Both the position numbers and the translations under genes were made by a program. Below, piece by piece: positions 52,599-62,002 of a DNA stretch of 64,000 nt. The stretch covers positions 1-64,000 of the forward strand of contig SVFM01000010.1 in assembly GCA_015056865.1 (NCBI GenBank). The letters run 5' to 3'. Origin of the DNA: Lachnospiraceae bacterium. Its GTDB lineage: Bacteria > Bacillota > Clostridia > Lachnospirales > Lachnospiraceae. Numbering within the stretch: position 1 is the first letter of the stretch; every line of letters begins with the position of its first letter. The notes under the pieces are model-generated. The model was not told the DNA's origin. It saw only the letters and a list, made by a program, of their open reading frames with translations, and made no database searches.

Positions 52599-53894
52599 AT
52601 GATTGGAGCTATTATTTTATTGATTGTGCTGATTGCATTAAATGCAATTTTTGCAAGCGCGGAAATCGCAGTGCTCTCTATGAGTGAAGCGAAAAAAAAG
52701 AAATTAGTGGAACAAAAGGATAAGCGGGCGTTGAAACTGGAGTTTCTGACCGAGCAGCCGGCCAGATTTCTGGCAACCATTCAGGTGGCAATCACTTTGG
52801 CTGGACTACTCAGCAGTGCTTATGCGGCGGATTATTTTGCAGAGCCTTTGGTAAACGCCTTGGTAAATACCGGGATTGGAATCTCTAAGAATGTGCTGCA
52901 GACTGCAGCTGTGTTTATCATTACGTTGATCTTGGCCTATTTTAATCTGGTGCTGGGAGAATTGGTGCCCAAGAGAATTGCTATGAAAAAGGCAGACAGT
53001 ATTGCCCTTGGTATGGCGGGGCTCTTGTACAGTGTGGCAAAGATTTTTGCACCTCTCGTGGCACTGCTCACAGGCTCCACCAATCTGATCCTGAAACTTT
53101 TTGGCATGGATGGACAGGAGACAGAGGATCAGGTGACGGAGGAGGAGATCCTCATGCTGTTGGAGGCTGGCGGCGAGCAGGGAGTCATAGATGAACAGGA
53201 GAGTGAGATCATACAGAATGTGTTTGAGTTCGGAGATCTCTCTGCTGAACAGATTTGTACCCATCGCCTGGATGTATCTGCCTTGGAGGAAAGCGACTCG
53301 GATGAAAAGTGGGAGCAGATCATCTTTGAGGAGAAGCATACATATTATCCGGTTTATCAGGAGACAAAGGATAATATTATTGGTATCCTGGACACCAGAG
53401 AATATTTTGCTCTGCGCCATGCAGGACGCGATCAGGTGCTAAAGCAGGCGCTAAAACCGGTTTATTTTGTTCCAAAGGAGATAAAAGCAGATATGCTTTT
53501 CCAAAATATGCGCCGGGAGAGAAAGTACTTTGCGGTGCTTCTGGATGAATATGGGGGCATGTCAGGTATTATAACGGTCCATGACTTGATCGAGGCTATC
53601 GTTGGAGATGTTTATGATGGGCCGGAAGAAGAGGCGTCAAAGCCTATTTTGCAAACCGGTGAAAATACATGGATTATCACAGGCGAAGCAGAGTTAAGTG
53701 ATATGGAGAAGGAATTGAATGTAGAATTACCCACAGGAGAATATGATACTTTTAATGGTCTTGTATACAATATTGTAGGTGGGGTGCCGGAGGATGGGAC
53801 TTCCCTTGAATGTACCGGCTATGGGCTGAAGATACAGGTTCAGGAGGTCAAAAAGCATCGTATTGAGCGTGCGGTCGTAGAAGTTATGCACTAA
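52599..53894 (+). CDS. CNNM/CorC-family transporter (hemolysin-like), copy 1
   Basis: The 431-residue protein has an N-terminal CNNM (DUF21) membrane domain with four segments (IGAIILLIVLIALNAIFASAEIAVLS at the start), a CBS-pair region (about 200-330, including KYFAVLLDEYGGMSGIITVHDL) and a C-terminal CorC/HlyC transporter-associated domain (DTFNGLVYNIVGGVPEDGT). Related proteins (MpfA, YhdP, TlyC types) are linked to magnesium or cobalt efflux. ATG 52599 with AGAAAGGA 7 bases upstream is clear. The long leader suggests ion- or ligand-responsive control. Confidence 0.9.
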   Translation: MIGAIILLIVLIALNAIFASAEIAVLSMSEAKKKKLVEQKDKRALKLEFLTEQPARFLATIQVAITLAGLLSSAYAADYFAEPLVNALVNTGIGISKNVLQTAAVFIITLILAYFNLVLGELVPKRIAMKKADSIALGMAGLLYSVAKIFAPLVALLTGSTNLILKLFGMDGQETEDQVTEEEILMLLEAGGEQGVIDEQESEIIQNVFEFGDLSAEQICTHRLDVSALEESDSDEKWEQIIFEEKHTYYPVYQETKDNIIGILDTREYFALRHAGRDQVLKQALKPVYFVPKEIKADMLFQNMRRERKYFAVLLDEYGGMSGIITVHDLIEAIVGDVYDGPEEEASKPILQTGENTWIITGEAELSDMEKELNVELPTGEYDTFNGLVYNIVGGVPEDGTSLECTGYGLKIQVQEVKKHRIERAVVEVMH

Positions 53895-53942
53895 ATCATA
53901 AATCTGTCATAGTATATCACAAGAGTAAAATCAGGTGATACT

Positions 53943-54479
53943 ATGGCAGATTTTTTAGTGGTTTTAGATCCGGGACACGGCGGTTGGAACCCGGGAGCGG
54001 TTTATCAGGGGAGGCAGGAAAAGGATGATGTACTGCAGCTTGCCTTTGACGTGGGAGGCATATTGGAGCGAAATGGAGTAAATGTGGTGTATACCAGAAC
54101 AGATGATATCTATGAGTCTCCTTACCAAAAGGCGCAGGAGGGAAATCAGTCGGGAGCAGATTATTTTGTATCCCTTCATCGAAATTCCAGTCCATATCCC
54201 AATCAGTATTCCGGTGTGGAGACGCTTGTTTATAATCGTTACAGTGAGGCAGCCAGATTGGCAGAAAATATTAACCGAGAATTGGAAGGTGTGGGTTTTA
54301 TCAATCTGGGAGTAAATGAAAGACCGAATCTGGTGGTCCTTCGTGACACGAATATGCCGGCGGTGTTGGTGGAAGTGGGATTTATCAACACAGATGCGGA
54401 CAATTATCTATATGATACCAAATCTGCGGAAGTGGCACAGGCCATTGCGGACGGGATCCTGATGACGCTGAGAAACTAA
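53943..54479 (+). CDS. N-acetylmuramoyl-L-alanine amidase (Amidase_3), no signal peptide
   Basis: The 178-residue protein is a bare Amidase_3 domain: LDPGHGGWNPGA with the first zinc His, a Glu in QEKDDVLQLA, VSLHRNSSPY with the second zinc His, and the catalytic Glu in VLVEVGFINTDADN. It would cleave the amide between MurNAc and L-alanine in peptidoglycan. It lacks a signal peptide and wall-binding repeats, unlike sporulation CwlC/CwlD-type exported enzymes, so it may act after lysis, at sporulation, or as an endolysin-like remnant. A strong terminator follows directly. Confidence 0.9.
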   Translation: MADFLVVLDPGHGGWNPGAVYQGRQEKDDVLQLAFDVGGILERNGVNVVYTRTDDIYESPYQKAQEGNQSGADYFVSLHRNSSPYPNQYSGVETLVYNRYSEAARLAENINRELEGVGFINLGVNERPNLVVLRDTNMPAVLVEVGFINTDADNYLYDTKSAEVAQAIADGILMTLRN

Positions 54480-54484
54480 ATGCT

Positions 54485-54531
54485 TGTACTGAACCGGGGC
54501 ATATCTCGCGGTTCAGTACAGTTGCTCTTTT
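54485..54531 (+). terminator. Terminator after the amidase gene
   Basis: TGTACTGAACCG (54485-54496) and CGGTTCAGTACA (54509-54520) form a 12-bp perfect stem, followed by GTTGCTCTTTT. The T run is interrupted, but the stem is strong. Confidence 0.75.
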
Positions 54532-54594
54532 ACTGAAACTTTACTCATTTCTTACCTTCTCGTGATATTTTCCAAAGACTAAAAAGAATATAAT
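54529..54594 (+). promoter_or_regulatory. Pho-box array and promoter of pstSCAB
   Basis: TTTAC at 54529 and 54540 and CTTAC at 54551 repeat with an exact 11-base period, with a weaker GTGAT at 54562. TATAAT follows at 54589-54594. Eleven-base direct repeats upstream of the -10 are the pattern of PhoB/PhoP binding sites, and a PhoB-PhoR pair is encoded in this window. Confidence 0.72.
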
Positions 54595-54633
54595 TTTCTT
54601 GTAAGAAAGAAAAAGTTAAAGGAGGAAGTCATT

Positions 54634-55479
54634 ATGAGGAAAAGAATGACAAAGAGTATGACATTGGTAGGAGCAGCTTTATTGGCCATTAGTACACTGA
54701 CAGGCTGCAAAGGGCAGGAAGGAAATGGTGGAACTTCGGGTTTGTCCGGGACGATCACGTTGGCGGGCAGTACGTCCATGTCAAAGCTGGCCCAGGCACT
54801 GCAGGAGGATTTTATGGCAAAGCATGATAACGTAACGGTTTCTGTCGAGTTCAGCGGCTCCGGAGCAGGAATTGAAAGTGTGATAAACGAAACCTGCGAT
54901 ATCGGCAATGCTTCCCGCAATGTGAAAGAGGAAGAAAAAGAAAAAGGTGTGGTAGAAAATATTGTGGCAATAGACGGCATTGCAATTGTATCAGATCCGG
55001 CAAACCCTGTATCGGATCTGACAAAGGAACAGCTGATTCAGATTTACACCGGAAAAATAGTTAACTGGAAAGAACTTGGAGGCTCAGACACCCCTGTTGT
55101 GGTGATTGGCCGTGAAGCAGGATCCGGTACCAGAGCTGCCTTTGAGGAATTACTTGAGATAGAAGATGTCTGTACATATGCAAATGAGTTGGACAGCACG
55201 GGAGCTGTCATGGCAAAAGTGGCATCCACTCCCGGGGCCATCGGTTATGTGTCTTTGGATGTGGTGGATGACAGTGTGAAACTGGTATCCCTGGAGGGGG
55301 TGGAGGCTACTTCAGAAAATATCAAGGCCGGGTCTTACCTTTTGAGCAGACCCTTCGTCATGGCTACCAAGGGACAGATCTCTTTGCAGAGCGAGCTGGT
55401 TCAGGCCTGGTTTGAATATGTGCTTGGGGAAGAAGGTCAGGCCATTGCAGCGCAGGTAGGATTGGTCACCGTAAACTAA
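54634..55479 (+). CDS. pstS: Phosphate ABC transporter substrate-binding lipoprotein
   Basis: PstS captures phosphate outside the cell for the Pst importer. The 281 residues begin with a lipoprotein signal peptide ending in the lipobox LTGC (Cys near residue 25), then GTITLAGSTSMSKLAQAL, EFSGSGAGIESV, CDIGNASR and VIGREAGSGTRAAFEELL, which supply the phosphate-binding Ser, Asp and Arg residues. AAAGGAGG precedes the ATG. It leads pstC-pstA-pstB. Confidence 0.96.
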   Translation: MRKRMTKSMTLVGAALLAISTLTGCKGQEGNGGTSGLSGTITLAGSTSMSKLAQALQEDFMAKHDNVTVSVEFSGSGAGIESVINETCDIGNASRNVKEEEKEKGVVENIVAIDGIAIVSDPANPVSDLTKEQLIQIYTGKIVNWKELGGSDTPVVVIGREAGSGTRAAFEELLEIEDVCTYANELDSTGAVMAKVASTPGAIGYVSLDVVDDSVKLVSLEGVEATSENIKAGSYLLSRPFVMATKGQISLQSELVQAWFEYVLGEEGQAIAAQVGLVTVN

Positions 55480-55501
55480 ACTTGAAAAGGCGAACTGGTA
55501 C

Positions 55502-56437
55502 ATGGAAGAAAAAAAGATAGTTTCTGTTGTTGGTAAAAATAAACACAGGTCACCGGTGGAAGTGGCGGCAGAGATGATTTTTACGGTGTGTGCCGCTTTT
55601 GCGGTGCTTGCAGTAGCGTCTATTACGCTATATATGATCTGGAAGGGCCTGCCTGCTCTGTTTGAGGTGGGAATCGGAGAAATCTTATTCGGAACCGTAT
55701 GGGAACCTTCGGCAGCAGATCCTTCCTTTGGAATTTTATATGTTATTTTGACATCTGTAGTGGGTACTGTACTGGCAGTTCTGCTGGGAGTTCCCATAGG
55801 TGTTTTGACAGCGGTATATCTGGCAGAGGTTGCGCCCAAAAGACTGGCGGCAGTGGTAAGGTCAGGGGTGGAATTGCTGGCAGGGATTCCCTCAGTCGTA
55901 TTTGGACTTTTGGGAATTTATTTGTTGACACCGTTTATTTATCAGTTGGAGCTGAAGATATTTGCAGGGTCACAGACACACCGGTTCACGGGAGGATCCA
56001 ATCTGCTGTCCGCTATTTTGGTGCTGGCAATCATGATACTGCCCACAGTGATCAATATTAGTATCTCCTCCATCAAGGCAGTTCCCATGCACCTGCGATC
56101 AGCCTCCCTGGCTCTTGGAGCCTCAGGGATCCAGACCATTTTCCGGGTGGTATTGCCAGCGGCAAAGTCAGGGATCATCACAGCTGTGATGCTGGGCATC
56201 GGGAGAGCCATCGGAGAGGCCATGGCCATCAGCCTGGTGGCAGGCAGCAGCGTGAATCTGCCTCTGCCTTTTCACTCCGTCAGATTCCTGACCACTGCCA
56301 TAGTCAGTGAGATGGCATATTCTTCCGGACTACATAGAAAAGTGCTGTTCACCATAGGACTGGTGTTGTTTGCCTTTATCATGCTTATCAATATGTCCTT
56401 GAATAAGGCGTTAAAAAAGGAGGCATCAGATGGTTAA
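55502..56437 (+). CDS. pstC: Phosphate ABC transporter permease PstC
   Basis: PstC is one of the two membrane subunits of the phosphate importer. The 311 residues have about six membrane segments, the ELLAGIPSVVFGLLGIYLLTP block and an EAA-loop ASLALGASGIQTIFRVVLPA that contacts PstB. It starts 22 bases after pstS and overlaps pstA by 8 bases. Confidence 0.96.
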   Translation: MEEKKIVSVVGKNKHRSPVEVAAEMIFTVCAAFAVLAVASITLYMIWKGLPALFEVGIGEILFGTVWEPSAADPSFGILYVILTSVVGTVLAVLLGVPIGVLTAVYLAEVAPKRLAAVVRSGVELLAGIPSVVFGLLGIYLLTPFIYQLELKIFAGSQTHRFTGGSNLLSAILVLAIMILPTVINISISSIKAVPMHLRSASLALGASGIQTIFRVVLPAAKSGIITAVMLGIGRAIGEAMAISLVAGSSVNLPLPFHSVRFLTTAIVSEMAYSSGLHRKVLFTIGLVLFAFIMLINMSLNKALKKEASDG

Positions 56438-57287
56438 GAGAAGGAGCGTTTCTGATATTATCCTCATGATCCTGATTCATCTTGCTACAGCAGTCTCGGT
56501 TTTTATTCTGCTTGGAATCATTGGTTATGTATTTTATAAGGGACTGGGACAGTTAAACTGGAAATTTCTTACCACAGTGTCCAGCGTGCTGAAAGGAACT
56601 GTGGGTATAGCCGGAAATATTGTAAATACTTTGTATATTGTTCTGACAACACTTCTGGTCGCAACACCAATAGGGGTTGGCAGTGCCATCTACCTGAATG
56701 AGTATGCAAGGCCGGGGAGATTGGTATCGATCATTGAATTTACCACGGAGGTATTATCCGGCATACCATCCATTATCTTCGGGCTGTTTGGCATGGTGTT
56801 TTTTGGTGAAGTGCTGGGACTGGGCTATTCTGTGTTGACAGGCTCTTTTACCATGACTCTTATGGTGCTGCCTCTTATCACGCGAAATACCCAGGAAGCT
56901 TTGAAAACGGTACCGGATTCCTATCGGAGCGGTGCATTGGGGGTGGGCGCCACAAAATGGTATATGATCCGCACGATCCTGCTTCCATCAGCTATGCCGG
57001 GGGTTGTAACCGGGGTGATCCTGGCAGTGGGACGAATCGTGGGAGAATCTGCGGCGCTGCTCTTTACGGCAGGCAGCGGAGGTACCCTGCCTAAGGCAGG
57101 GATGGGGCTTTTGCGCAAGTTTACCCAGTCCAGCGGTACTTTGACAATTGAAATGTATCTGCAGATGAGCAACGGAAAATATGATATGGCTTTCGGCATT
57201 GCCTGCGTGCTGCTCATTATCGTACTGGGAATCAATTTTCTGATGAAGTTTCTGGCCCAAAAGCTGGATGTGACTCAAAAACGTTAG
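56430..57287 (+). CDS. pstA: Phosphate ABC transporter permease PstA
   Basis: PstA is the second membrane subunit of the Pst importer. The 285 residues have about six segments, with [20 protein letters not shown] matching the equivalent PstC block and an EAA loop [22 protein letters not shown]. The ATG overlaps the pstC end, so the permeases are translationally coupled. GGAGG sits inside pstC. Confidence 0.96.
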   Translation: MVKRRSVSDIILMILIHLATAVSVFILLGIIGYVFYKGLGQLNWKFLTTVSSVLKGTVGIAGNIVNTLYIVLTTLLVATPIGVGSAIYLNEYARPGRLVSIIEFTTEVLSGIPSIIFGLFGMVFFGEVLGLGYSVLTGSFTMTLMVLPLITRNTQEALKTVPDSYRSGALGVGATKWYMIRTILLPSAMPGVVTGVILAVGRIVGESAALLFTAGSGGTLPKAGMGLLRKFTQSSGTLTIEMYLQMSNGKYDMAFGIACVLLIIVLGINFLMKFLAQKLDVTQKR

Positions 57288-57303
57288 GATAGAAGAGAGG
57301 TAT

Positions 57304-58071
57304 ATGAGAGAAATGACACAGACAAAGATCAGTATACAGGATTTAAACCTGCATTATGGCCAGAATCATGCGCTTAAGTCTGTCAATATGAATATAAAAG
57401 AAAATGCAATAACAGCGTTTATTGGGCCTTCCGGATGCGGAAAATCCACGCTTTTAAAATGTATCAACAGAATGAATGACCTGGTGGAGTGTGCCAGGGT
57501 GGACGGGCGGATTTTGTTGGACGGTGAAAATATATATGACGCAAACATAGATGCCACGCTGCTGCGTAAAAAGGTGGGTATGGTATTTCAGCAGCCCAAC
57601 CCCTTTCCAATGAGCATCTATGATAATATTGCGTACGGCCCAAGGATTCATGGCATCAAAGGCAAAGAAAGGCTGGATGAGATTGTGGAAAAAGCATTGC
57701 AGGATGCAGCTATTTTCAGGGAGGTAAAGGATCGGTTGAAAAAATCCGCCCTGGGACTTTCCGGCGGACAGCAGCAGAGACTGTGTATTGCAAGAGCCTT
57801 GGCGGTGGAGCCTCAGGTACTGCTGATGGATGAGCCCACTTCTGCACTGGATCCTATCTCCACACTAAAAATAGAAGAATTGATGCAGGGACTGAAAAAA
57901 AAGTACACGGTGGTTGTGGTAACCCACAATATGCAACAGGCTGTCCGGGTGTCGGATGACACTGCATTTTTCCTGATGGGCGAAGTGGTCGAGTTTGGTG
58001 CGACAGCAAATATTTATTTCAGGCCCAGAGATCGAAGAACGGAGGATTATATCTCAGGACGCTTTGGATAA
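57304..58071 (+). CDS. pstB: Phosphate ABC transporter ATP-binding protein PstB
   Basis: PstB powers phosphate import. The 255-residue ATPase has Walker [10 protein letters not shown], the Q-loop in [19 protein letters not shown], the signature LSGGQQQR, Walker [14 protein letters not shown] and the switch His in [10 protein letters not shown]. The family-specific NPFPMS block marks PstB. It follows pstA by 16 bases. No phoU gene follows, unlike many pst operons; the Na/Pi cotransporter gene comes next. Confidence 0.97.
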   Translation: MREMTQTKISIQDLNLHYGQNHALKSVNMNIKENAITAFIGPSGCGKSTLLKCINRMNDLVECARVDGRILLDGENIYDANIDATLLRKKVGMVFQQPNPFPMSIYDNIAYGPRIHGIKGKERLDEIVEKALQDAAIFREVKDRLKKSALGLSGGQQQRLCIARALAVEPQVLLMDEPTSALDPISTLKIEELMQGLKKKYTVVVVTHNMQQAVRVSDDTAFFLMGEVVEFGATANIYFRPRDRRTEDYISGRFG

Positions 58072-58074
58072 AAA

Positions 58075-58129
58075 TTTTACATTCTTTTTACATAAGTCAT
58101 TGCAAAATTTTACATACCTGTAGTAAAAT
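58075..58129 (+). promoter_or_regulatory. Pho-box array and promoter of the Na/Pi cotransporter gene
   Basis: TTTTACAT occurs at 58075, 58086 and 58108 with a degenerate TCATTGCA at 58097, so four units repeat with an exact 11-base period. A TAAAAT -10 follows at 58124-58129, with the last repeats covering the -35 position. It matches the direct-repeat architecture of PhoP/PhoB sites better than the pstS array. Confidence 0.82.
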
Positions 58130-58178
58130 GGCTTTGACAAATGTGAAGAGAATGTAAAAGACAAGCGAGGAGAAAGAA

Positions 58179-59951
58179 ATGAGTTTTTTTGACGGATTGG
58201 AAATGATAGGTGGTCTGGCACTGTTTTTATACGGAATGCATGTGCTGGGTGACGGATTGGCGAAGGTTTCCGGTGGTAAGCTGGAGAAGATTCTGGAAAA
58301 ACTGACCAGCAATCCCGTAATGGCAGTTCTGGTAGGTGCAGGTGTGACAGCGATCATACAGTCATCCTCAGCAACTACTGTTATGGTAGTAGGTTTTGTC
58401 AATTCAGGTATTATGAAGTTGCAGCAGACAGTAGGCATTATCATCGGTGCCAATGTGGGTACCACGATCACTGCATGGTTGCTCAGTATGTCAGTGATCG
58501 AGAGCGGTTCCTTTATTATACAGCTTTTTAAACCCTCATCATTTTCACCGATTTTGGCCATCATAGGCGTGTGCATCATCAGCTTTTCTAAGAAGGAAAA
58601 GAAGAAGGATGTGGCACTGATCCTGGTTGGCTTTGCAGTGTTGATGATCGGTATGGATATTATGAGCGGGGCAGTAAGCGCTTTAAGGGATGTACCGGAG
58701 TTTACGCAGATTCTCACCATGTTTTCCAATCCTATCCTTGGTCTGTTGGCAGGTTTGGTCTTGACAGCTGTTATACAGAGTTCATCCGCTTCTGTAGGTA
58801 TTCTGCAGGCACTGTGTAGTACGGGAGCGGTAAGTTTTGCCACGGCCATTCCCGTTATCATGGGGCAAAATATCGGTACTTGTGTTACAGCTCTGATCTC
58901 CAGTGTGGGAACCAGCAAGGATGCCAGAAGAGCTGCCTTGATCCATTTATACTACAATATTTTGAAGACATCATCCTTTATGATCGTATTTTATGCCATT
59001 GATTCTGTAGTGGATTTTGCATTTATGGAGACCTCTATCTCTGCACTGGGGGTAGCGGTGGTACATTCCTTATTCAATATAGCTGCATGTATTGTGCTTT
59101 TGCCTTTCTCAAAGCTGTTGGTGCGGCTGGTGTATATTACGATTCCGGAAGGTTCAGTAGCGGAGCAGGTGTTGTCAGCGGAGGAACAGGAACTGAAATC
59201 ATTGGATGTTCGTTTCCTGGACAAGCCCGGATATGCGTTGGACAGATGTAAACATGTGGCTGTAACCATGGCAGGATTGGCTAAGAAGTCCATGGAACTT
59301 GCCATGGGCCTGGTATATTCTTATGATAAGAATGTTGCCAAAGAAGTGATCAGACTGGAAGGGTTAGTAGACAAATATGAGGATGAGCTGGGCAGTTATC
59401 TGGTGAAACTCAGCAGTAAGGATCTGACCGAGGAGGAGAGCCAGAATCTGTCGGTGCTACTGCATTCCATCGGGGATTTTGAACGGATATCAGACCATGC
59501 TTTGAATATTAAAGAGGCAGCTGATGAGATGCATGATAAGGAACTGGAATTCTCGGACAAGGCTACAGAGGAACTACAGGTATTTTCTTCTGCGGTGAAG
59601 GAAATCATGAATCTTTCCTTCCAAGTGTTTGAGAAGGAAGATACCCAGATGGCTATGTTTGTAGAGCCTCTGGAGGAGGTTATTGACCAGTTGAATGTAG
59701 ACGTTAAGAAGCGCCATATCAAGAGATTGCGTAAGGGCAAATGTACCATTGAACTGGGTTTTATTCTCTCGGATATTACCACCAATTTTGAACGAGTGTC
59801 AGATCATTGCTCCAATCTTGCCGTAAGCCTGTTACAAAAGGGTGTTGACGAGTTTGAAGCTCATGAGTTTATGGGGGCATTGAAGAGAGAGGATAATGTG
59901 GAATTCCAGGGAAGGGTTATGACATATCGAAAGAAATACAGACTGCCCTAA
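58179..59951 (+). CDS. Na/Pi cotransporter family protein with C-terminal PhoU-like domain
   Basis: The 590-residue protein has a membrane domain with inverted repeats, each holding a QSSSA motif (61-65 in IIQSSSATTVMVVGF and 200-204 in VIQSSSASVGILQAL), the hallmark of type II sodium-phosphate cotransporters. Residues about 360-560 form helical PhoU-like repeats (DKYEDELGSYLVKLS, LHSIGDFERISDHALNIKE, FERVSDHCSNLA). It probably imports phosphate and may feed information to PhoR through its PhoU-like part. The Pho-box array upstream puts it under phosphate control with phoB-phoR. Confidence 0.93.
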   Translation: MSFFDGLEMIGGLALFLYGMHVLGDGLAKVSGGKLEKILEKLTSNPVMAVLVGAGVTAIIQSSSATTVMVVGFVNSGIMKLQQTVGIIIGANVGTTITAWLLSMSVIESGSFIIQLFKPSSFSPILAIIGVCIISFSKKEKKKDVALILVGFAVLMIGMDIMSGAVSALRDVPEFTQILTMFSNPILGLLAGLVLTAVIQSSSASVGILQALCSTGAVSFATAIPVIMGQNIGTCVTALISSVGTSKDARRAALIHLYYNILKTSSFMIVFYAIDSVVDFAFMETSISALGVAVVHSLFNIAACIVLLPFSKLLVRLVYITIPEGSVAEQVLSAEEQELKSLDVRFLDKPGYALDRCKHVAVTMAGLAKKSMELAMGLVYSYDKNVAKEVIRLEGLVDKYEDELGSYLVKLSSKDLTEEESQNLSVLLHSIGDFERISDHALNIKEAADEMHDKELEFSDKATEELQVFSSAVKEIMNLSFQVFEKEDTQMAMFVEPLEEVIDQLNVDVKKRHIKRLRKGKCTIELGFILSDITTNFERVSDHCSNLAVSLLQKGVDEFEAHEFMGALKREDNVEFQGRVMTYRKKYRLP

Positions 59952-59980
59952 AATAGTTTTGACTGGAAGGGAAATATAAT

Positions 59981-60664
59981 ATGTCGGTTATTTATGTGGT
60001 GGAGGATGACAGGAGCATCCGAGAGATCGAAATGTTTGCACTTCAAAATGCAGGCTATGAGGTGGAAGGTTTTGAGCGTGCGAAAGATTTTTATGCTCGT
60101 CTGGAGGAGCGGATTCCGGATCTGGCTTTATTGGATGTGATGTTGCCGGACGAAGATGGTCTGGACATTGTGAGAAATCTTCGAAATAAAGTTATTACCA
60201 GACGTATGCCGATCCTTATGGTCACAGCCAAGACCACAGAACTTGACAAGGTAAAAGGACTTGATATCGGTGCGGATGATTATATGACCAAACCTTTTGG
60301 TATTATGGAGTTGATATCCCGGGTGAAGGCATTGCTGCGCAGAAGCCAGGGGCAGAGCGGAGAAGAGAAGACGTTGGCTATCGGTGGTATTGTGCTGGAT
60401 AGTGAGAGGCATGCGGTTACCATGGATGGAGAACCTTGTGAGCTGACCTATAAGGAGTTTGAACTGTTAAAGCTTCTTATGACCAATGTGGGGATTGTAA
60501 CTACCAGAGAGATCATCCTGGAAAAAGTGTGGGGAACCGATTTTGAAGGGGAATCCAGAACTTTAGATATGCATATAAAAACCCTTCGTCAGAAATTGAG
60601 AGAGGGAGGAAGCATGATCAAGACAGTGCGAAATGTGGGCTATATCATGTCTCCTACAGAATAA
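59981..60664 (+). CDS. phoB: Phosphate-type response regulator (PhoB/PhoP, OmpR family)
   Basis: The 227-residue protein has a receiver domain with acidic VEDD at 7-10, phosphorylation site Asp52 in LLDVMLPDEDG, the conserved Lys in YMTKPFG, and an OmpR-type winged helix domain (ELTYKEFELLKLLM, then TLDMHIKTLRQKLREGG). It starts 29 bases after the cotransporter gene with no promoter between, so it belongs to that Pho-box-controlled unit and probably autoactivates. Context, not sequence alone, supports the phosphate assignment. Confidence 0.88.
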   Translation: MSVIYVVEDDRSIREIEMFALQNAGYEVEGFERAKDFYARLEERIPDLALLDVMLPDEDGLDIVRNLRNKVITRRMPILMVTAKTTELDKVKGLDIGADDYMTKPFGIMELISRVKALLRRSQGQSGEEKTLAIGGIVLDSERHAVTMDGEPCELTYKEFELLKLLMTNVGIVTTREIILEKVWGTDFEGESRTLDMHIKTLRQKLREGGSMIKTVRNVGYIMSPTE

Positions 60665-60667
60665 GGT

Positions 60668-61984
60668 ATGAAGAAAAAGATCAATTTACAGTTGATGTTG
60701 ATAGCAATTTTTGCAATAGTAGCGACGCTGGTTATGACCAGCGCCGCTTTTTATGATCTTTTTTCTGAGCAGGTATTTGATGATCTAAAGATTTATAGCA
60801 GGATCCTGGATAAGGATGTGTTGGCAGAGAACGTAGAATATTTTGAGGAGACAGTCGATTCAAAGCTGCGTATCACCGTGATCCAAAAGGATGGGAGTGT
60901 TATTTTTGATAATATGGCGGATTTTGATGAGATGGAAAATCACAGCCAGCGTCCGGAGATCATGGAGGCCCTGGAACAGGGAGAAGGGACTGCCATCCGC
61001 ATGTCAAAAACGTCAGACAAAAATACCTTTTATTATGCCAGCGTGCTGGAAAATGGAAATATTTTGAGGGTTTCCAAGGAAGTACAGAGCATATGGAGCA
61101 TTTTCGAAAGCTCCGTTCCCATGATCCTATTGATCATGGCAGCTCTTGTGATCAGCAGTATTTTAATGGCGCATATTTTGACAAAGCGCTTGATCACCCC
61201 GGTAGAACAGCTTGCGCAGAATCTGGATCAAGCCCAGGAGATCCATGCCTATGAGGAATTGCAGCCCTTTATGGACATGATCAACAGGCAGCATGAGGAT
61301 ATTGTGAAGAGTGCTCAATTGCGTCAGGAGTTTACGGCCAATGTAAGTCATGAATTAAAAACCCCATTGACATCCATTTCCGGCTATGCAGAGCTGATCG
61401 AGACCGGCATGGCCTCCCCGGAGGATGTGCAGCGTTTTGCTAGTGGCATACACAAAAATTCCCAGAGGCTGTTGACACTGATCAATGATATTATCAGGCT
61501 GTCTGAACTGGATACCCCCTCCAGACAGGAGGAAATGTTTGAGATGATCAATCTGTACAATGTGGCGCAGACTTGTGTGGATATGCTGCAATTCAGTGCC
61601 CAGAAGCATAAGGTCACTCTAAAGTTGGAAGGGGATGAATGCTATGTGCAGGGAAACAAACAGATGTTGGATGAACTGCTCTATAATCTGTGCGACAATG
61701 CCATACGGTACAATAACGAAAACGGAAGGGTGACTGTACAGGTGTATCCCGAAAATACCAAGACGATTCTTGTTGTTCAGGACACCGGGATCGGTATTCC
61801 AAAAGAAAGTCAGGATCGCATATTTGAACGGTTTTACAGAGTGGATAAAAGCCGGTCAAAGTCTACCGGCGGCACAGGTTTGGGCCTGGCCATTGTGAAA
61901 CATATTGTGGCCAGACACAATGCGGATATTCATTTGGAAAGTGAAGAGAAAAAAGGGACAAAAATAACGGTGACCTTCGTCTGA
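60668..61984 (+). CDS. phoR: Sensor histidine kinase (PhoR type)
   Basis: The 438-residue kinase has two membrane segments (about 10-30 and 150-170) with an extracellular domain between, a short HAMP-like region, an H-box FTANVSHELKTPLTSISGYA with phospho-acceptor His228, and the ATPase domain with NLCDNAIRYNNENG, DTGIGIPKESQDRIFERFY and GGTGLGLAIV. The GTGLGLAIV box and PhoB neighbour fit PhoR. It begins 3 bases after the regulator. The C-terminus ends inside a shared terminator. Confidence 0.9.
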   Translation: MKKKINLQLMLIAIFAIVATLVMTSAAFYDLFSEQVFDDLKIYSRILDKDVLAENVEYFEETVDSKLRITVIQKDGSVIFDNMADFDEMENHSQRPEIMEALEQGEGTAIRMSKTSDKNTFYYASVLENGNILRVSKEVQSIWSIFESSVPMILLIMAALVISSILMAHILTKRLITPVEQLAQNLDQAQEIHAYEELQPFMDMINRQHEDIVKSAQLRQEFTANVSHELKTPLTSISGYAELIETGMASPEDVQRFASGIHKNSQRLLTLINDIIRLSELDTPSRQEEMFEMINLYNVAQTCVDMLQFSAQKHKVTLKLEGDECYVQGNKQMLDELLYNLCDNAIRYNNENGRVTVQVYPENTKTILVVQDTGIGIPKESQDRIFERFYRVDKSRSKSTGGTGLGLAIVKHIVARHNADIHLESEEKKGTKITVTFV

Positions 61985-61998
61985 GGGTCACCGCTTTT
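61968..61998 (+). terminator. Bidirectional-looking terminator after phoR
   Basis: CGGTGACC (61968-61975) pairs with GGTCACCG (61986-61993), followed by CTTTT. It overlaps the phoR stop and lies between convergent genes, so it may serve both. Confidence 0.75.
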
Positions 61999-62002
61999 CT
62001 GA

